Shown: positions 8,215 to 18,055, counted from the first letter of the stretch. The stretch: DNA of 64,000 nt from Haloplasma contractile (GCA_016841945.1 JAENYC010000006.1:53550-117549); one strand, 5' to 3'. The notes: generated by a model not told the origin, from the sequence alone. Numbers and translations: made by a program.

Positions 8215-11200
8215 TTAATAATTATTTCTTTTACAAACTATTTTATCAAATATTAATAATAATTGTGGTAACAGAAATATCACCATTATAAATGATATTA
8301 AAGCACCTCTTCCGATTAGAATACCTAAGCTTGAAATTGAAGATATAGATGATATCGAACCGACTGTAAAACCTGATACAATTAGAATTCCAGCAGAGGT
8401 TAAAATGATTGGAATAGAAACCTGTATGGTTTCTTTAACCGCATTGAACTTATTGTTTTCTTTTCTAAATTCACGGTAACGTTCTGTTAAGACAATAGCA
8501 TAATCAATAGTTGCTCCCATCTGTATTGCTGTTACGATAATATAACCGATAAAGACAATGGAGGTATTGGTGATATTGGCAAATGAGAAGTTAATCCAGA
8601 TAGAACCTTGAATGATGAGTACCAACAGGATAGGGACAATAAATGATCTAAATGTAATAATTAAGATAAACAGTATGGAGATAATGGTTATGAAGTTGAC
8701 ATTAAACACATCATGATTAAAAGATGCTTTGATGTCAAGGATATTTGATGAATCTCCGAGTACATAATATTCATCGTAAAACTGATTCAAATCTGTTCTT
8801 AGTGATTTGACCAAATTCAGCGCTTTTTCATCATCGATATTCAGATTAATATTAAAAAATATCCTCGCATATTCATCACTCTCAAAATTATTAAAAGCCG
8901 TACTCATGAGTTCTTTTGTATGTATAATTTTCTCTTTTTGCGCTTCATTTAGTTCCAATGTTTCTTTCTTATCATACATATAATTGATAATGTCTTTGAA
9001 TACAAAATCATTATCCTGATAAGCATAATAAAGCACTGTTGTTTCATTTCCATTCATTCCCAATAATGATGAGAATGTTTCTGTATCTAAACGGTCGTTC
9101 TTATGATTGATAAAATTGAGTGCTTGTGTAATGTCTAATATTTCTGTTTCTGATAACGCCAATAATGCATCGTTATCTTTCATAAACAATAGTAAATCAT
9201 TCAGATTGATTGAGTTTGTCTCAATATCTAAATAATCGCCGTAATATGCATAAATTCCGTATGCGAGATGATGACTAATATTTAATAAACGAGCGAATGT
9301 ATCTGCATCTGTTTGATTGTCTTTATAATCGAATAAGTCGTTTATCTGACTGATTTTTGTTTTTTGTGAGTGATCAAATTGTAAATCTTCTGCATTGTGA
9401 TTTATAAACTGTATCATATTATTTAATATAAATGAACTTGGTGTAAAGCCAAGACTTTCTGCATAATAGGTATATATACCATATCCATTTATGAGTTCAA
9501 TATTAAATACATTGGAAAAATCATTTGGACTAACAGCGTTGTTATTCATTAATAGATGAACAGTATTGAGACTATCTCTTTCTTCATCTGTTAAACTGAG
9601 TAAAAATAAATGATTCTGCATAAAAGAGATCATTGAATGTGCCACAATCACATCTTCATTCGTTCCGTTTAACTGGTTGTACAAATTATATAGTCTTGTA
9701 GCATCGGTTTCTGTGATATCAAGAAATTGTGCATACTGACTGGCTGTCATGGGTATATCTTTGTTGTTTATGATGTTTAATGCATTTGTAACTTTTTCGA
9801 TTTGAGTTTGGTCGAGTCCTAACTCAACTTGATGATGATTCATATACTGAACGATATCAGCGATTCCATAGGTTATGTTTTGTATGTCATAAATACAGTT
9901 GATGAAATAGGCCTCTTCCTGAGTTATTTCTATAAGATTTCCTAAGGTATGATACTCTATATTTTGATGACTTAAATCAAGTAATGATTTTAATTGTAAA
10001 ATCGTTGCTTGTTCTTCTTCACTTAATCCAAGGGATTCTCCGTTAACTGTAAGGAATGAGATTAAAGTGTAAGTGGTATATGTACTGAACCCTTGAGATG
10101 CATCATATATCATATAAATCATATCCGTATTATCCTTAGGTATTTCAAAGAGATCTGAAAATAAATCGGAACTGATTTCTTGGTTTGCTTTTTCTATTAG
10201 GTTTTTAATCGCATTGATTTGCATCACCTGTTCAGATGATAATCCTAGTTCATCAGCCTGATGATGGATAAAATTAATCATGGTGTCAAATTGTATTACT
10301 TCAGTATCAATTCCCAGACTTTTAGCGTAGTAAGCATAGATGCCGTATGCACTTTTTAAATCAATACCAGCCTTTTCACTAAATGCTTCTACATCTAATT
10401 GATCCCTTAATCCAAGGGGTTCAATACCACTTGCATTGTTAACATAAGGATTTTCCATCACAAAACGGACCACTTCTTTTTCGGTTTCCACCTCTCCTTT
10501 TGGTAACATGATTTCTAATGTATTGGTTTTTCCAAATAACTCAATGTATTGACTGTCTTTTTTTGCATCAAAATTAAATTCATAGGTATTGTTAAATTGT
10601 AATATAAAAGCAACTGAAATAACAACAAGCATTATGAAGGGCATAAATCCTTTTGTCTTTATGATATAATTGGGGATAAATTTAATATTTGGCATTAGAT
10701 TTTTATGCCGTGTTTTTACGATTAATTTATTGAATAGTAATAAAATACCAGGCATAAAGAAAAAGACACTCAGTAAACTACAGACTATACTTTTGGCAAG
10801 TACAATACCGATGTCATAGCCAATTGTATACTGCATGAACATAATCGCAATCATACCGACAATTGTCGTTAGACTGCTTGAACTAATGGATCTCATCGAT
10901 TGTTTCAAGGCGTGTATGACAGCCTCTTTCTCAGGGTATTTCTTTTTTTCTTCTTCAAAGCGATGCAAAAAGATGATAGAATAATCCATCGCAAGTGCCA
11001 GCTGTAAAACAATCGCTATTGAGTTTGTGATGTAGGATATTTCACCAAGCAGTAAGTTTGTTCCCTTATTAATGAGCACTGATGCACCGACTACAATACT
11101 GAATACACCTATTTCTGCGTAGGAACTTGCATTCAAAAATAATATTAAAGCGATAATCGGAATAGATATCAATAGAATTGTTGTCATCTGATTTTTGACG

Positions 11201-11664
11201 TTTTCTTGCATGGCAACGGTATGAACTGTAGAACCGCTCATTTCAATTGTGTAATCGGATAGTTTATCTTTAATTTCTTGAACGGCGTTCTGGCTTAGGT
11301 TTGAATAATCACTTTCTGCTAATACGATTTTTATCATCGCATTGCCTTCTTTGTAGTATTCTAGGGTATTTTCAAAGGAAGCATTCAAAACACCTTCTAT
11401 ATTACCCAACTCATTTCTTAAAATTATAGCTTCATTAGCTGAAACATCGGCAATGACGACATTAGCGATACCATTAAGTCCAAATTCTTCTTCCATCATA
11501 TCAAGTGCGATTTTTGTTTCTGATTCTTCAGGAAGATATTTTGTTAGATCATAATTAATCTGTACTTTTTGCATGGCATACAAACTGTAAATACAAGCAA
11601 CGATAAAAATAGTAATAAAAAAAACCCTTTTTTCTACGATGAACTTTGACAATTTATGCATCAT
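8215..11664 (-). CDS. MMPL/RND-family transporter with a large repeat-containing loop
   Basis: 1149 residues. Segment 1 is near residues 13-31, followed by an outside domain to about 160, then five segments (about 163-330), a connector, segment 7 near 345, a huge outside region (about 370-970), and five final segments. This is the duplicated RND layout of MmpL/YdgH/YdfJ proteins. Such proteins use the proton gradient to move lipids or drugs. The second outside loop is far larger than usual because of about seven tandem repeats of roughly 72 residues (listed separately). GGGAGG precedes ATG-ATG, so the second ATG (11661) is equally likely. It is monocistronic, with terminators on both sides. 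Confidence 0.85.
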   Translation of the reverse strand: MMHKLSKFIVEKRVFFITIFIVACIYSLYAMQKVQINYDLTKYLPEESETKIALDMMEEEFGLNGIANVVIADVSANEAIILRNELGNIEGVLNASFENTLEYYKEGNAMIKIVLAESDYSNLSQNAVQEIKDKLSDYTIEMSGSTVHTVAMQENVKNQMTTILLISIPIIALILFLNASSYAEIGVFSIVVGASVLINKGTNLLLGEISYITNSIAIVLQLALAMDYSIIFLHRFEEEKKKYPEKEAVIHALKQSMRSISSSSLTTIVGMIAIMFMQYTIGYDIGIVLAKSIVCSLLSVFFFMPGILLLFNKLIVKTRHKNLMPNIKFIPNYIIKTKGFMPFIMLVVISVAFILQFNNTYEFNFDAKKDSQYIELFGKTNTLEIMLPKGEVETEKEVVRFVMENPYVNNASGIEPLGLRDQLDVEAFSEKAGIDLKSAYGIYAYYAKSLGIDTEVIQFDTMINFIHHQADELGLSSEQVMQINAIKNLIEKANQEISSDLFSDLFEIPKDNTDMIYMIYDASQGFSTYTTYTLISFLTVNGESLGLSEEEQATILQLKSLLDLSHQNIEYHTLGNLIEITQEEAYFINCIYDIQNITYGIADIVQYMNHHQVELGLDQTQIEKVTNALNIINNKDIPMTASQYAQFLDITETDATRLYNLYNQLNGTNEDVIVAHSMISFMQNHLFLLSLTDEERDSLNTVHLLMNNNAVSPNDFSNVFNIELINGYGIYTYYAESLGFTPSSFILNNMIQFINHNAEDLQFDHSQKTKISQINDLFDYKDNQTDADTFARLLNISHHLAYGIYAYYGDYLDIETNSINLNDLLLFMKDNDALLALSETEILDITQALNFINHKNDRLDTETFSSLLGMNGNETTVLYYAYQDNDFVFKDIINYMYDKKETLELNEAQKEKIIHTKELMSTAFNNFESDEYARIFFNINLNIDDEKALNLVKSLRTDLNQFYDEYYVLGDSSNILDIKASFNHDVFNVNFITIISILFILIITFRSFIVPILLVLIIQGSIWINFSFANITNTSIVFIGYIIVTAIQMGATIDYAIVLTERYREFRKENNKFNAVKETIQVSIPIILTSAGILIVSGFTVGSISSISSISSLGILIGRGALISFIMVIFLLPQLLLIFDKIVCKRNNY
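8884..10404 (-). repeat. seven tandem ~72-residue protein repeats inside the MMPL loop
   Basis: Encoded residues about 421-927 divide into seven units. Each begins with a (D)xxxFSxLLxI-like helix, continues with AYGIYAYYAxSLGID or a decayed version, then MIxFIxxxAxxLGLS and xxxIxxxxxLI. AYGIYAYY or GYGIYTYY is nearly identical in units 1, 5 and 6, and units 2-4 and 7 are diverged. A further partial unit follows. The DNA has diverged, so this is a protein-level, not a nucleotide-level, repeat. The spacing suggests helical hairpins. Confidence 0.75.
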
Positions 11665-11837
11665 ATCCTCCCAAACATCGATTTTTATACTAAACTAATT
11701 ATCCCATATATCTGTATGTCAATCATAATATCGAGATGTAATTTTGTCAATATATGATTGATTTTATGAGTTTTAAAATAATGTTTAACCCTTCTTTAAT
11801 TTATTTACATAAATACCTTAATATAACCTTATCATAT

Positions 11838-11875
11838 AAAAACCTCTTAAAAAATGGTGATTTTAAGAGGTTTTT
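11838..11875 (-). terminator. terminator after the alpha/beta hydrolase gene
   Basis: AAAAACCTCTTAAAA (11838-11852) pairs with TTTTAAGAGGTTTTT (11861-11875). The stem is perfect, with T-runs on both strands, directly beyond the stop at 11880. Confidence 0.85.
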
Positions 11876-11879
11876 AAAA

Positions 11880-13187
11880 TTAATTATTTTGATTTAATAT
11901 AGATACTAGTGTTTCAACAAATAAATCACTTTCATCTTTCCATAAGTCATGACCTGAGTGTTCAAACCAGATGAGTTCTTTATGAGGAGCACTTATTAAT
12001 TGATAGTATTCCTCAGCTAATGTTACAGGTGCATTAACATCATGCCTACCATGTAAGATGTAAATTGGTACATCTAGTTCTGTTGATTCTTCTCGTAAGT
12101 CAATATCATATAGTTTTGGATATACTTGATTGAAGGTATCGTATAAAGCGATAAAATATTTTACTTTATCATATAATCCATATTCAGGACCAAGTAAGTC
12201 ATCCATAGAATCATAATTTGTATGATTAATATTAGGATTACTGCTCATTTCATCAAATAAATATAATAAATATGTAGCACCTAACATGGTCGCATTTTCA
12301 TAGTAGGGGGGTTCACCTTGTTCTCTAAGTTTTCTAACGACATCATAATCTCCATTTTCTTCAGCTAGTTCAAGTGCAGTGTTATAGCAATATATCTCGG
12401 TTTCATAAAATGATACCATCTGTGCTGCATTAATGATTGCATGATAATCATCAGGATATCTTTCAGCTAACCAAACACTTAGTGCAGAACCCCATGATTG
12501 GCCGACAAGATAAATCTTTTCTTTATTGAACTTCTCTAATAAATATTGTGTTAGTTCATGTCCATCTTCTATGTACTGTTCTGGTGTTAAGGCGTTATTT
12601 TTAAGAGGTTTATAGGTTTTTCCTGAACCAGGTTGGTCCCAATTGATAACAACAAAATGTTCTTCTAAATCACTCAAAATCGCTCTCGTCGCTGCTAACT
12701 GTGTACCGCCAGGACCTCCTGCAAGAAACAACAACACAGGATTATTCTTATTCTTTCCTCTAATCGTAATATATTGAATATCACCATCTATATTTACTTT
12801 TTCAATCTCTGTGATACTCCCTTCAAGTGGTGAAGCATTTTCATCTAATATTGGAGGAGTATACGCTGTTAATTGTGTAATGATGGTAAATATAATAAGA
12901 ACTAAACTGGTCATCAATACTGTTTTTAGCTGATTTGTTAATCTTTTCGTCCACTTTTTAACTGATGTTGAACTAAAAGTCACAATAGATAATAATAATG
13001 GAACAAATATTAGCACTAATAGTACGAGTGAAATAACTGTCAAAAGGATTAATATTATTCCGAACACTAATTCAATCATGACGTTATTTGAGGTTGGAAT
13101 TAATAAGTTTCTAATTATTCCATAATATAAAATGATTAGTACTAAAAATAAAATTAATAAAGTGTTTCTCTTAAATAATTGTTTCAT
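11880..13187 (-). CDS. membrane-anchored alpha/beta hydrolase (proline-iminopeptidase-like)
   Basis: 435 residues. Residues 1-110 contain about three membrane helices. The hydrolase domain follows with oxyanion loop LAGGPGG, nucleophile elbow GQSWGS, acid HGRHDVNAP and final HSGHD. GGPGG with GQSWG is the pattern of family S33 (proline iminopeptidases and relatives), which release N-terminal residues from small peptides. Anchoring to the membrane suggests an outward-facing or membrane-proximal role. It starts one base beyond the stop of the methyltransferase-like gene, so the two are coupled. The substrate is not predictable. Confidence 0.82.
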   Translation of the reverse strand: MKQLFKRNTLLILFLVLIILYYGIIRNLLIPTSNNVMIELVFGIILILLTVISLVLLVLIFVPLLLSIVTFSSTSVKKWTKRLTNQLKTVLMTSLVLIIFTIITQLTAYTPPILDENASPLEGSITEIEKVNIDGDIQYITIRGKNKNNPVLLFLAGGPGGTQLAATRAILSDLEEHFVVINWDQPGSGKTYKPLKNNALTPEQYIEDGHELTQYLLEKFNKEKIYLVGQSWGSALSVWLAERYPDDYHAIINAAQMVSFYETEIYCYNTALELAEENGDYDVVRKLREQGEPPYYENATMLGATYLLYLFDEMSSNPNINHTNYDSMDDLLGPEYGLYDKVKYFIALYDTFNQVYPKLYDIDLREESTELDVPIYILHGRHDVNAPVTLAEEYYQLISAPHKELIWFEHSGHDLWKDESDLFVETLVSILNQNN

Positions 13188-13188
13188 T

Positions 13189-13584
13189 TTAATTGTCTCC
13201 TTTTCTATATATTTTGATATTAATGAAATAGTTATTTAGGTCATAATTGTATAATATCTCTTTATTTGATTCTAAAATATTCATTATTTTATAAATCTCT
13301 AACTTGTTTTTAATGGGTTCTTTGATAATTAAACATCCATTTTGTTTTAAACTTTTTATTAAATATTTGAAGATTTCTTCATATGTTTTTGAATGATATA
13401 GATTTAAGGCATGATAAATGATAATTTTATCATATCGATTTAAATAAATTGAAAGGTTCGTGTATAATTTTACCTTTTTAAAATAAAAAACTAGGACTGT
13501 ATCAGTATGATTTGTAAAATTTTTGATATAATAATGGAAATATAGTCTTGGAAGATATTTTTTAAAACCATCAATTAAAATCAT
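13189..13584 (-). CDS. methyltransferase-like protein, truncated
   Basis: 131 residues. YDKIIIYHALNLYHS, then YLIKSLKQNGCLIIKEP, resembles motifs IV-VI of class I SAM-dependent methyltransferases. The glycine-rich SAM-binding motif I is absent and the protein is about half the usual length. It starts at an ATG overlapping the stop of a 13-codon frame (TATGA) that owns the only strong ribosome site. It may be a remnant, or a small protein expressed by translational coupling. It is probably not an active methyltransferase. Confidence 0.5.
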   Translation of the reverse strand: MILIDGFKKYLPRLYFHYYIKNFTNHTDTVLVFYFKKVKLYTNLSIYLNRYDKIIIYHALNLYHSKTYEEIFKYLIKSLKQNGCLIIKEPIKNKLEIYKIMNILESNKEILYNYDLNNYFINIKIYRKGDN

Positions 13585-13622
13585 ACTTTAGATGTCGTTG
13601 TGTTTGATACAGTATTCTTCAT
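13581..13622 (-). CDS. 13-codon leader-like small ORF
   Basis: MKNTVSNTTTSKV is preceded by AAAGGAGGT at ideal spacing. It ends in TGA that overlaps the ATG of the methyltransferase-like gene. Either it is a coupling leader, or it is the original N-terminus of that protein cut off by a frameshift. It is too short to assign. Confidence 0.4.
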   Translation of the reverse strand: MKNTVSNTTTSKV

Positions 13623-13670
13623 TTATCTGACCTCCTTTTATGACCATATTTATCTTACAATAAATTTCAT

Positions 13671-13696
13671 AAAAAAAGACCTAACTTAGGTTAGGT
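13671..13696 (-). terminator. terminator of the LuxR-type gene
   Basis: On the minus strand ACCTAAC pairs with GTTAGGT (13679-13696), followed by CTTTTTTT. It lies about 12 bases past the stop at 13709. Confidence 0.8.
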
Positions 13697-13708
13697 TTTA
13701 AGGTTAGG

Positions 13709-15238
13709 TTAATCAATTTCACCTAATTCTTTAGCTTTTTCAATCGCTTTAATACGGTTTTTTACATGTAGTTTACTGAAAATATTATTGATATGCCATT
13801 TGATTGTACCAACACTTATAAAAAGGTCTTTACTCATTTCTGCGTTTGATTTTCCTAAAGCCATATGTTTAATAATTTCCTTCTCACGTTCTGTTAATAA
13901 TGATTCTTGTTTAATATTTTGATGTGTCTTTTTTAGTTCATTGTATAATTTTGAATCTATATGTTTAATTAAATCAATTGACTTTATTGGTACTAAGTAA
14001 AAATTTGCATAGATTTTATACTTTTTATATATTTCAACTGCTTGTTTTAAGTATTTTATTCTTTCTTCATTATTCTTTCCTATTAAACATAATTCTGATA
14101 GTTGAATTAAAGTCAACTGAATCATAGATACATTATTAATATTGATAAAATGATTTAAACGGTTTCTTAAATCTTCTATCGTAATAGCATCACTAAGTCC
14201 TTTTATCTTAAGGTAGACTAATAATTCAATCACAACAGAATAACTATCTTTCACACCTTTTATGTGTTCTGTTTCTAATCGTTCAATGATTGGTTTATAT
14301 GCTTTTAGATTTTGTTTGTTTGAATATATCTTAAACATCATGATGATTAAATCCATAGTAGGATGTTGCATGTGTTCAAACTTTTTTATGAAATCGATTT
14401 TGATTTTGTCCATCTTTTCTTTATCATTTAAAATAAAATAGGTTTTAAATAAATAGATTTCAGTTAAACCATACATATGATATAAATCAAATTTATCAAT
14501 ACTATCTTTAGCTTTATTGAAGTGATTAAGCGCTAAACTTGGTTTATAAAGTTCATAATAACATAACCCTAATGGTAAATGAATTAAATTCCAATAATAC
14601 ATTTTTTCTTCTTTGAAATTTCCAGATATAATTAAGGCTTCTTCACACTTTTTGATGACTTGTTGATACTTTCCGATTTTATATAAATTTAAAACTTCAT
14701 TTACAAATGCGATAACCGCTAAAAAGTGAAGATTTAATGAATAGAATATTTGATAAGAAGTTAAAAATTTCTTCGCTGCTTTTTCATATTGATCTGTACC
14801 AGATAATATTTGACCATAGGTTAAATAAGCATTTGCATGAAAAAGACTTTTTTCATTTTGAGAAAGGACATCAATTGATAGTTTTGCATATCTTATTCCT
14901 TCCTTTGTATCTAACATGCTACTCATTAATGCCTTTAAAGAATAGAAGAAAGAACTTTCTTCAGGACTTGCTAGGTTTGTTTCATTAATCGATTCAATTA
15001 ACATAAAACAATGTTGATGATTACCACATATAAATGCTAACCAAGCCATCATTATTTTAGGCATATAGTCATCTATTTGTGATAAATCTATATCTTTTAT
15101 AATAGGATAGAGTTTTGAAACATCGGGTGATGAAAACAATAATCCGATATTTTGTTCAAGTGTTTCTAATAATGCTTTAGTTGACAGAGTTTGTACCATT
15201 TGTTTTAATTTTGTTTCTGTTATAACTTTTTGTTCCAT
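13709..15238 (-). CDS. LuxR-type regulator with a TPR-like sensing region
   Basis: 509 residues. The C-terminal 65 are a GerE/LuxR HTH (LTEREKEIIKHMALGKSN, then VGTIKWHINNIFSKL). The first 440 residues are helical and TPR-like, with no Walker motifs, so it lacks the STAND ATPase found in MalT. ATG 15238 is supported weakly by GGTGGCGAT. It is transcribed leftward, as are the hydrolase operon and the MMPL gene beyond it, and could control either. It has its own terminator. Confidence 0.8.
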   Translation of the reverse strand: MEQKVITETKLKQMVQTLSTKALLETLEQNIGLLFSSPDVSKLYPIIKDIDLSQIDDYMPKIMMAWLAFICGNHQHCFMLIESINETNLASPEESSFFYSLKALMSSMLDTKEGIRYAKLSIDVLSQNEKSLFHANAYLTYGQILSGTDQYEKAAKKFLTSYQIFYSLNLHFLAVIAFVNEVLNLYKIGKYQQVIKKCEEALIISGNFKEEKMYYWNLIHLPLGLCYYELYKPSLALNHFNKAKDSIDKFDLYHMYGLTEIYLFKTYFILNDKEKMDKIKIDFIKKFEHMQHPTMDLIIMMFKIYSNKQNLKAYKPIIERLETEHIKGVKDSYSVVIELLVYLKIKGLSDAITIEDLRNRLNHFININNVSMIQLTLIQLSELCLIGKNNEERIKYLKQAVEIYKKYKIYANFYLVPIKSIDLIKHIDSKLYNELKKTHQNIKQESLLTEREKEIIKHMALGKSNAEMSKDLFISVGTIKWHINNIFSKLHVKNRIKAIEKAKELGEID

Positions 15239-15382
15239 TTTATCGCCACCATTTTCTCAATCAATTATATCATAAAAAAAGTGTTCATAAAACCTGTGAT
15301 AATCTTAATTAAAGTGTTGTACATAGAACTATTTAAAGTTATAATTATTTAGGTAGAATGATAAATTTTAGGGAGATGAAGG

Positions 15383-15903
15383 ATGAAGAAGTTTATTGAA
15401 AAAATTAATGAAAAGAATCTAAAAGATGTAAATAAATGTGATAATCGGTTTACAGGATAGAAGTATCTAATGGAATAATTAATTATAAAATACGTAAATT
15501 ATCATCACCATATAATAAGCAATATCCAAACGATGATATTGATTATAAACCGTATATTGATAGTCAGGATAAAACTGTATTCCTTGCTTATATAGATAGT
15601 AAAATTTGTGGTCAGGTTATTTTAAGACGTAACTGGAATCATTATGCATATATTGAAGATATTAGAGTTAATAAACATTATAGAAGAAATCGTATTGGAA
15701 GAATGTTAATGGATAAAGCAATTGATTGGGCTAAAAAAAACAATATGGTTGGTATAATGCTTGAAACACAAGACAATAATGTAGATGCATGTTTATTTTA
15801 TCAAAAATGTGGATTTAAATTAGGTGGATTTGATAAATATTTATATAATGGGTTAGGTAATCCAAATAAAGAAATTGCGTTATATTGGTATTTAAACTTA
15901 TAG
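15383..15903 (+). pseudogene. streptothricin N-acetyltransferase-like GNAT gene, frameshifted
   Basis: The first frame (ATG 15383) gives 25 residues to TAG 15458. From 15457 the -1 frame continues as an uninterrupted GNAT domain to 15903: GQVILRRNWNHYAYIEDI, then an acetyl-CoA loop RRNRIGRMLM, then MLETQDNNVDACLFYQKCGF and ALYWYLNL. This closely matches the Sat streptothricin acetyltransferase pattern (RKNWNxYAYIEDI, LETQDNNxxACxFYxxCGF). One missing base explains the break, either real decay or a sequencing indel. ATG 15703 would make only the last 66 residues. Confidence 0.75.
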
Positions 15904-15938
15904 GTGTAATTGTAATAATAATGTTTTTATAAAAAGTG

Positions 15939-15966
15939 TTGCAAAATAAAAAAAAGGTGCTATAAT
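15939..15966 (+). promoter_or_regulatory. promoter of the c-di-AMP riboswitch operon
   Basis: TTGCAA (15939-15944), a 16-base spacer and TATAAT (15961-15966) lie about 20 bases before the start of the riboswitch fold. Confidence 0.6.
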
Positions 15967-15982
15967 AATACTCAATTAAATA

Positions 15983-16128
15983 TAATGTACTAAAATGCTG
16001 AATTTTTTTATAAGAAAAAACGGGGGACCCACTAATTGGGGCGAATTCATTAATTGATAGGTTATTCTTTCAAACCGAGCCCGTCAGCTAACCTCGTAAG
16101 CATGGAAAGAAATTTATGGTACTATAAC
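15983..16128 (+). ncRNA. c-di-AMP riboswitch (ydaO-yuaA class)
   Basis: Conserved ydaO blocks appear in order: ACGGGGGACCCA (16020-16031), TTGGGGCGAATTC (16036-16048), CCGAGCCCGTCAGCTAACC (16075-16093) and CTCGTAAGC. GTAC segments at 15987 and 16119 can close the basal helix. This class senses c-di-AMP and typically turns genes off when the messenger is high. The transcript encodes TrkA/TrkH potassium uptake, one of the best known targets of c-di-AMP. Confidence 0.93.
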
Positions 16129-16151
16129 AACTTTTTTAAGTTTGCATAATT

Positions 16152-16182
16152 AATCCATAGAATTTTTTTCTATGGATTTTTT
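16152..16182 (+). terminator. expression platform of the c-di-AMP riboswitch
   Basis: AATCCATAG (16152-16160) pairs with CTATGGATT (16170-16178) and is followed by a T-run, 19 bases before the first gene. It is an intrinsic terminator placed for OFF control by ligand. Confidence 0.88.
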
Positions 16183-16200
16183 CTTTAAGTAGGTGAAAAT

Positions 16201-18042
16201 ATGAAAAAAGGATTAAAATTAAAATTACTTAGTATTTTTGGATTTTTATTATTTATTATAGCTTTAAATAGTATATGGGCAATTATTAATTTCCAAAGGC
16301 TGAATAATTCTATTGATAATATTATGAAACAGAATTATGATTCGATTGTATATGCTCAAGATATGATTTATGCACTTGATAATCAGAATAATTTAATTGT
16401 AGATTATCTTTATGTTGAAGGGACAGATATTGATACGAATTTAGTAACAAATGAGACTAATTTTTTATCACTTTTAGTTTTAGCAGAAAAAAATATTACT
16501 GAAGATGGCGAAAGAGAAATATTAGATAGTATAAGAACCAATTATACAGATTATATTGTGAAATATAATCAATTATTAGCGAGTAACCAACTAACTAGTG
16601 AAGAGAAAAAAGTGATATATAGAAGTTTAAATGAATTATATCATCGTATTTCGAGTAAGTGCAAGGATTTATTAAATTTGAATCAGCAAGGTATGTCTTC
16701 TAGAAAAAATCAGTCTTATGCGATTGCACAAAATGCTACTTATTCAATGATTACAATATCTATTATTTCGATTTCTAGTGGGATAATTATTTCTTTGATA
16801 TTAACAGAAAAAATAACTAATCCATTACGTGTTTTAATAGAGAAAATTAAAAATATAGCACAAGGTGACTATGAACAAGAATTAGAAGTTACTGGTAGTG
16901 ATGAAATTGCAAAGCTTGGATCAGAATTTAATGTGATGTCTAAAAAGTTATTACAGTATAAAAATCTTAATATTAAAAAGGTAATGGCTGAAAAACAAAA
17001 AGCAGAAGCTATAGTTCAAAGTATTAATGATGGAATAATCGTTACAAATGAAGATCATAAAATATTGTTAGTTAATCATGCTGCTGAAAAAGCACTAAAT
17101 GTACGTGAAAATGATGTGATTAATCTTCATTTTCTTGAAGCTATTAAAAATGAAAAAATTTTTAAAATAATAAAAGAAGTAGGTACAAAGTCTAGAAAAA
17201 AAATACCTTCAAAATCATTTGAAGATGTTACCATTAACAATGAAGATGGACAACAAGATCATTATAGAATATATGTTAAATCTATAAAAACAAAACAGGA
17301 AGAGAGTATAGGTGTCGTTACCTTACTTCAAAATATTACGAAACTTAAGGAAGTTGACCAAATCAAATCAGAGTTTATATCAACGGTTTCACATGAATTT
17401 AGAACACCACTCACCTCTATTAGTATGGCAGTGGGATTACTACTAAATGAAGAGTCAAAAGAATTAAATTCAGATCAACATGAACTACTTGATGTAATAA
17501 ATGAAGATTCTAAAAGGTTAAATAATTTGGTGACTGACTTATTAGATTTTTCAAAAATCGAATCTGGGAAAGTCCAAATGGATTTAATTAATTGTGATAT
17601 TAATAAAATTATTGAACATGCAGTAAAGCCATTCGAGATGCAAACTAAGGAAAAAAATGTACAGTTAATTGTACATAAAAATAATCAATTATCTAAAGTA
17701 AAAGCAGATTATAATAAAATTATTTGGATTATAACCAATTTAATTGGCAATGCACTACGTTATGTCGAAAAAGATATTGGTATAATTGAAGTTAATGCAA
17801 AGCAAGTTGCTACTAAAATGCTTGTATCTGTTAAGGATAATGGAAAAGGAATACCCGAAGAATATCAAGATAAGATATTTGAAAAATTTATCCAAATAAA
17901 TAACTACTCAAATAAAGGAAGTGCAGGATTGGGGTTAACTATATGTAAAGAAATCATAAAAGCACACGGAGGAGATATATGGGTTGAGAGTAAATTAAAT
18001 GAAGGAAGTACTTTTTACTTTTCATTGAATCTATCTATGTAA
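16201..18042 (+). CDS. membrane sensor histidine kinase (HAMP-PAS-HisKA-HATPase)
   Basis: 613 residues. Membrane helix 1 is near 8-29, then a helical outside domain of about 150 residues, helix 2 near 180-202, HAMP 203-256, PAS about 270-385 and HisKA with phospho-acceptor His398 in VSHEFRTP. The HATPase_c domain has N (LIGNALRY), G1 (DNGKGIP) and G2 (GSAGLGL) boxes. It is the first gene after the c-di-AMP riboswitch and has AGGTGAAAAT upstream. It is followed by two receiver genes, and no DNA-binding regulator occurs in the operon. The signal is unknown; osmotic or potassium stress is suggested only by its neighbours. Confidence 0.92.
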   Translation: MKKGLKLKLLSIFGFLLFIIALNSIWAIINFQRLNNSIDNIMKQNYDSIVYAQDMIYALDNQNNLIVDYLYVEGTDIDTNLVTNETNFLSLLVLAEKNITEDGEREILDSIRTNYTDYIVKYNQLLASNQLTSEEKKVIYRSLNELYHRISSKCKDLLNLNQQGMSSRKNQSYAIAQNATYSMITISIISISSGIIISLILTEKITNPLRVLIEKIKNIAQGDYEQELEVTGSDEIAKLGSEFNVMSKKLLQYKNLNIKKVMAEKQKAEAIVQSINDGIIVTNEDHKILLVNHAAEKALNVRENDVINLHFLEAIKNEKIFKIIKEVGTKSRKKIPSKSFEDVTINNEDGQQDHYRIYVKSIKTKQEESIGVVTLLQNITKLKEVDQIKSEFISTVSHEFRTPLTSISMAVGLLLNEESKELNSDQHELLDVINEDSKRLNNLVTDLLDFSKIESGKVQMDLINCDINKIIEHAVKPFEMQTKEKNVQLIVHKNNQLSKVKADYNKIIWIITNLIGNALRYVEKDIGIIEVNAKQVATKMLVSVKDNGKGIPEEYQDKIFEKFIQINNYSNKGSAGLGLTICKEIIKAHGGDIWVESKLNEGSTFYFSLNLSM

Positions 18043-18055
18043 AAGGAGAATAGTA

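Noticed and set aside
13189..13584. Active SAM methyltransferase
   Set aside because: The glycine-rich SAM site and the N-terminal half are missing.
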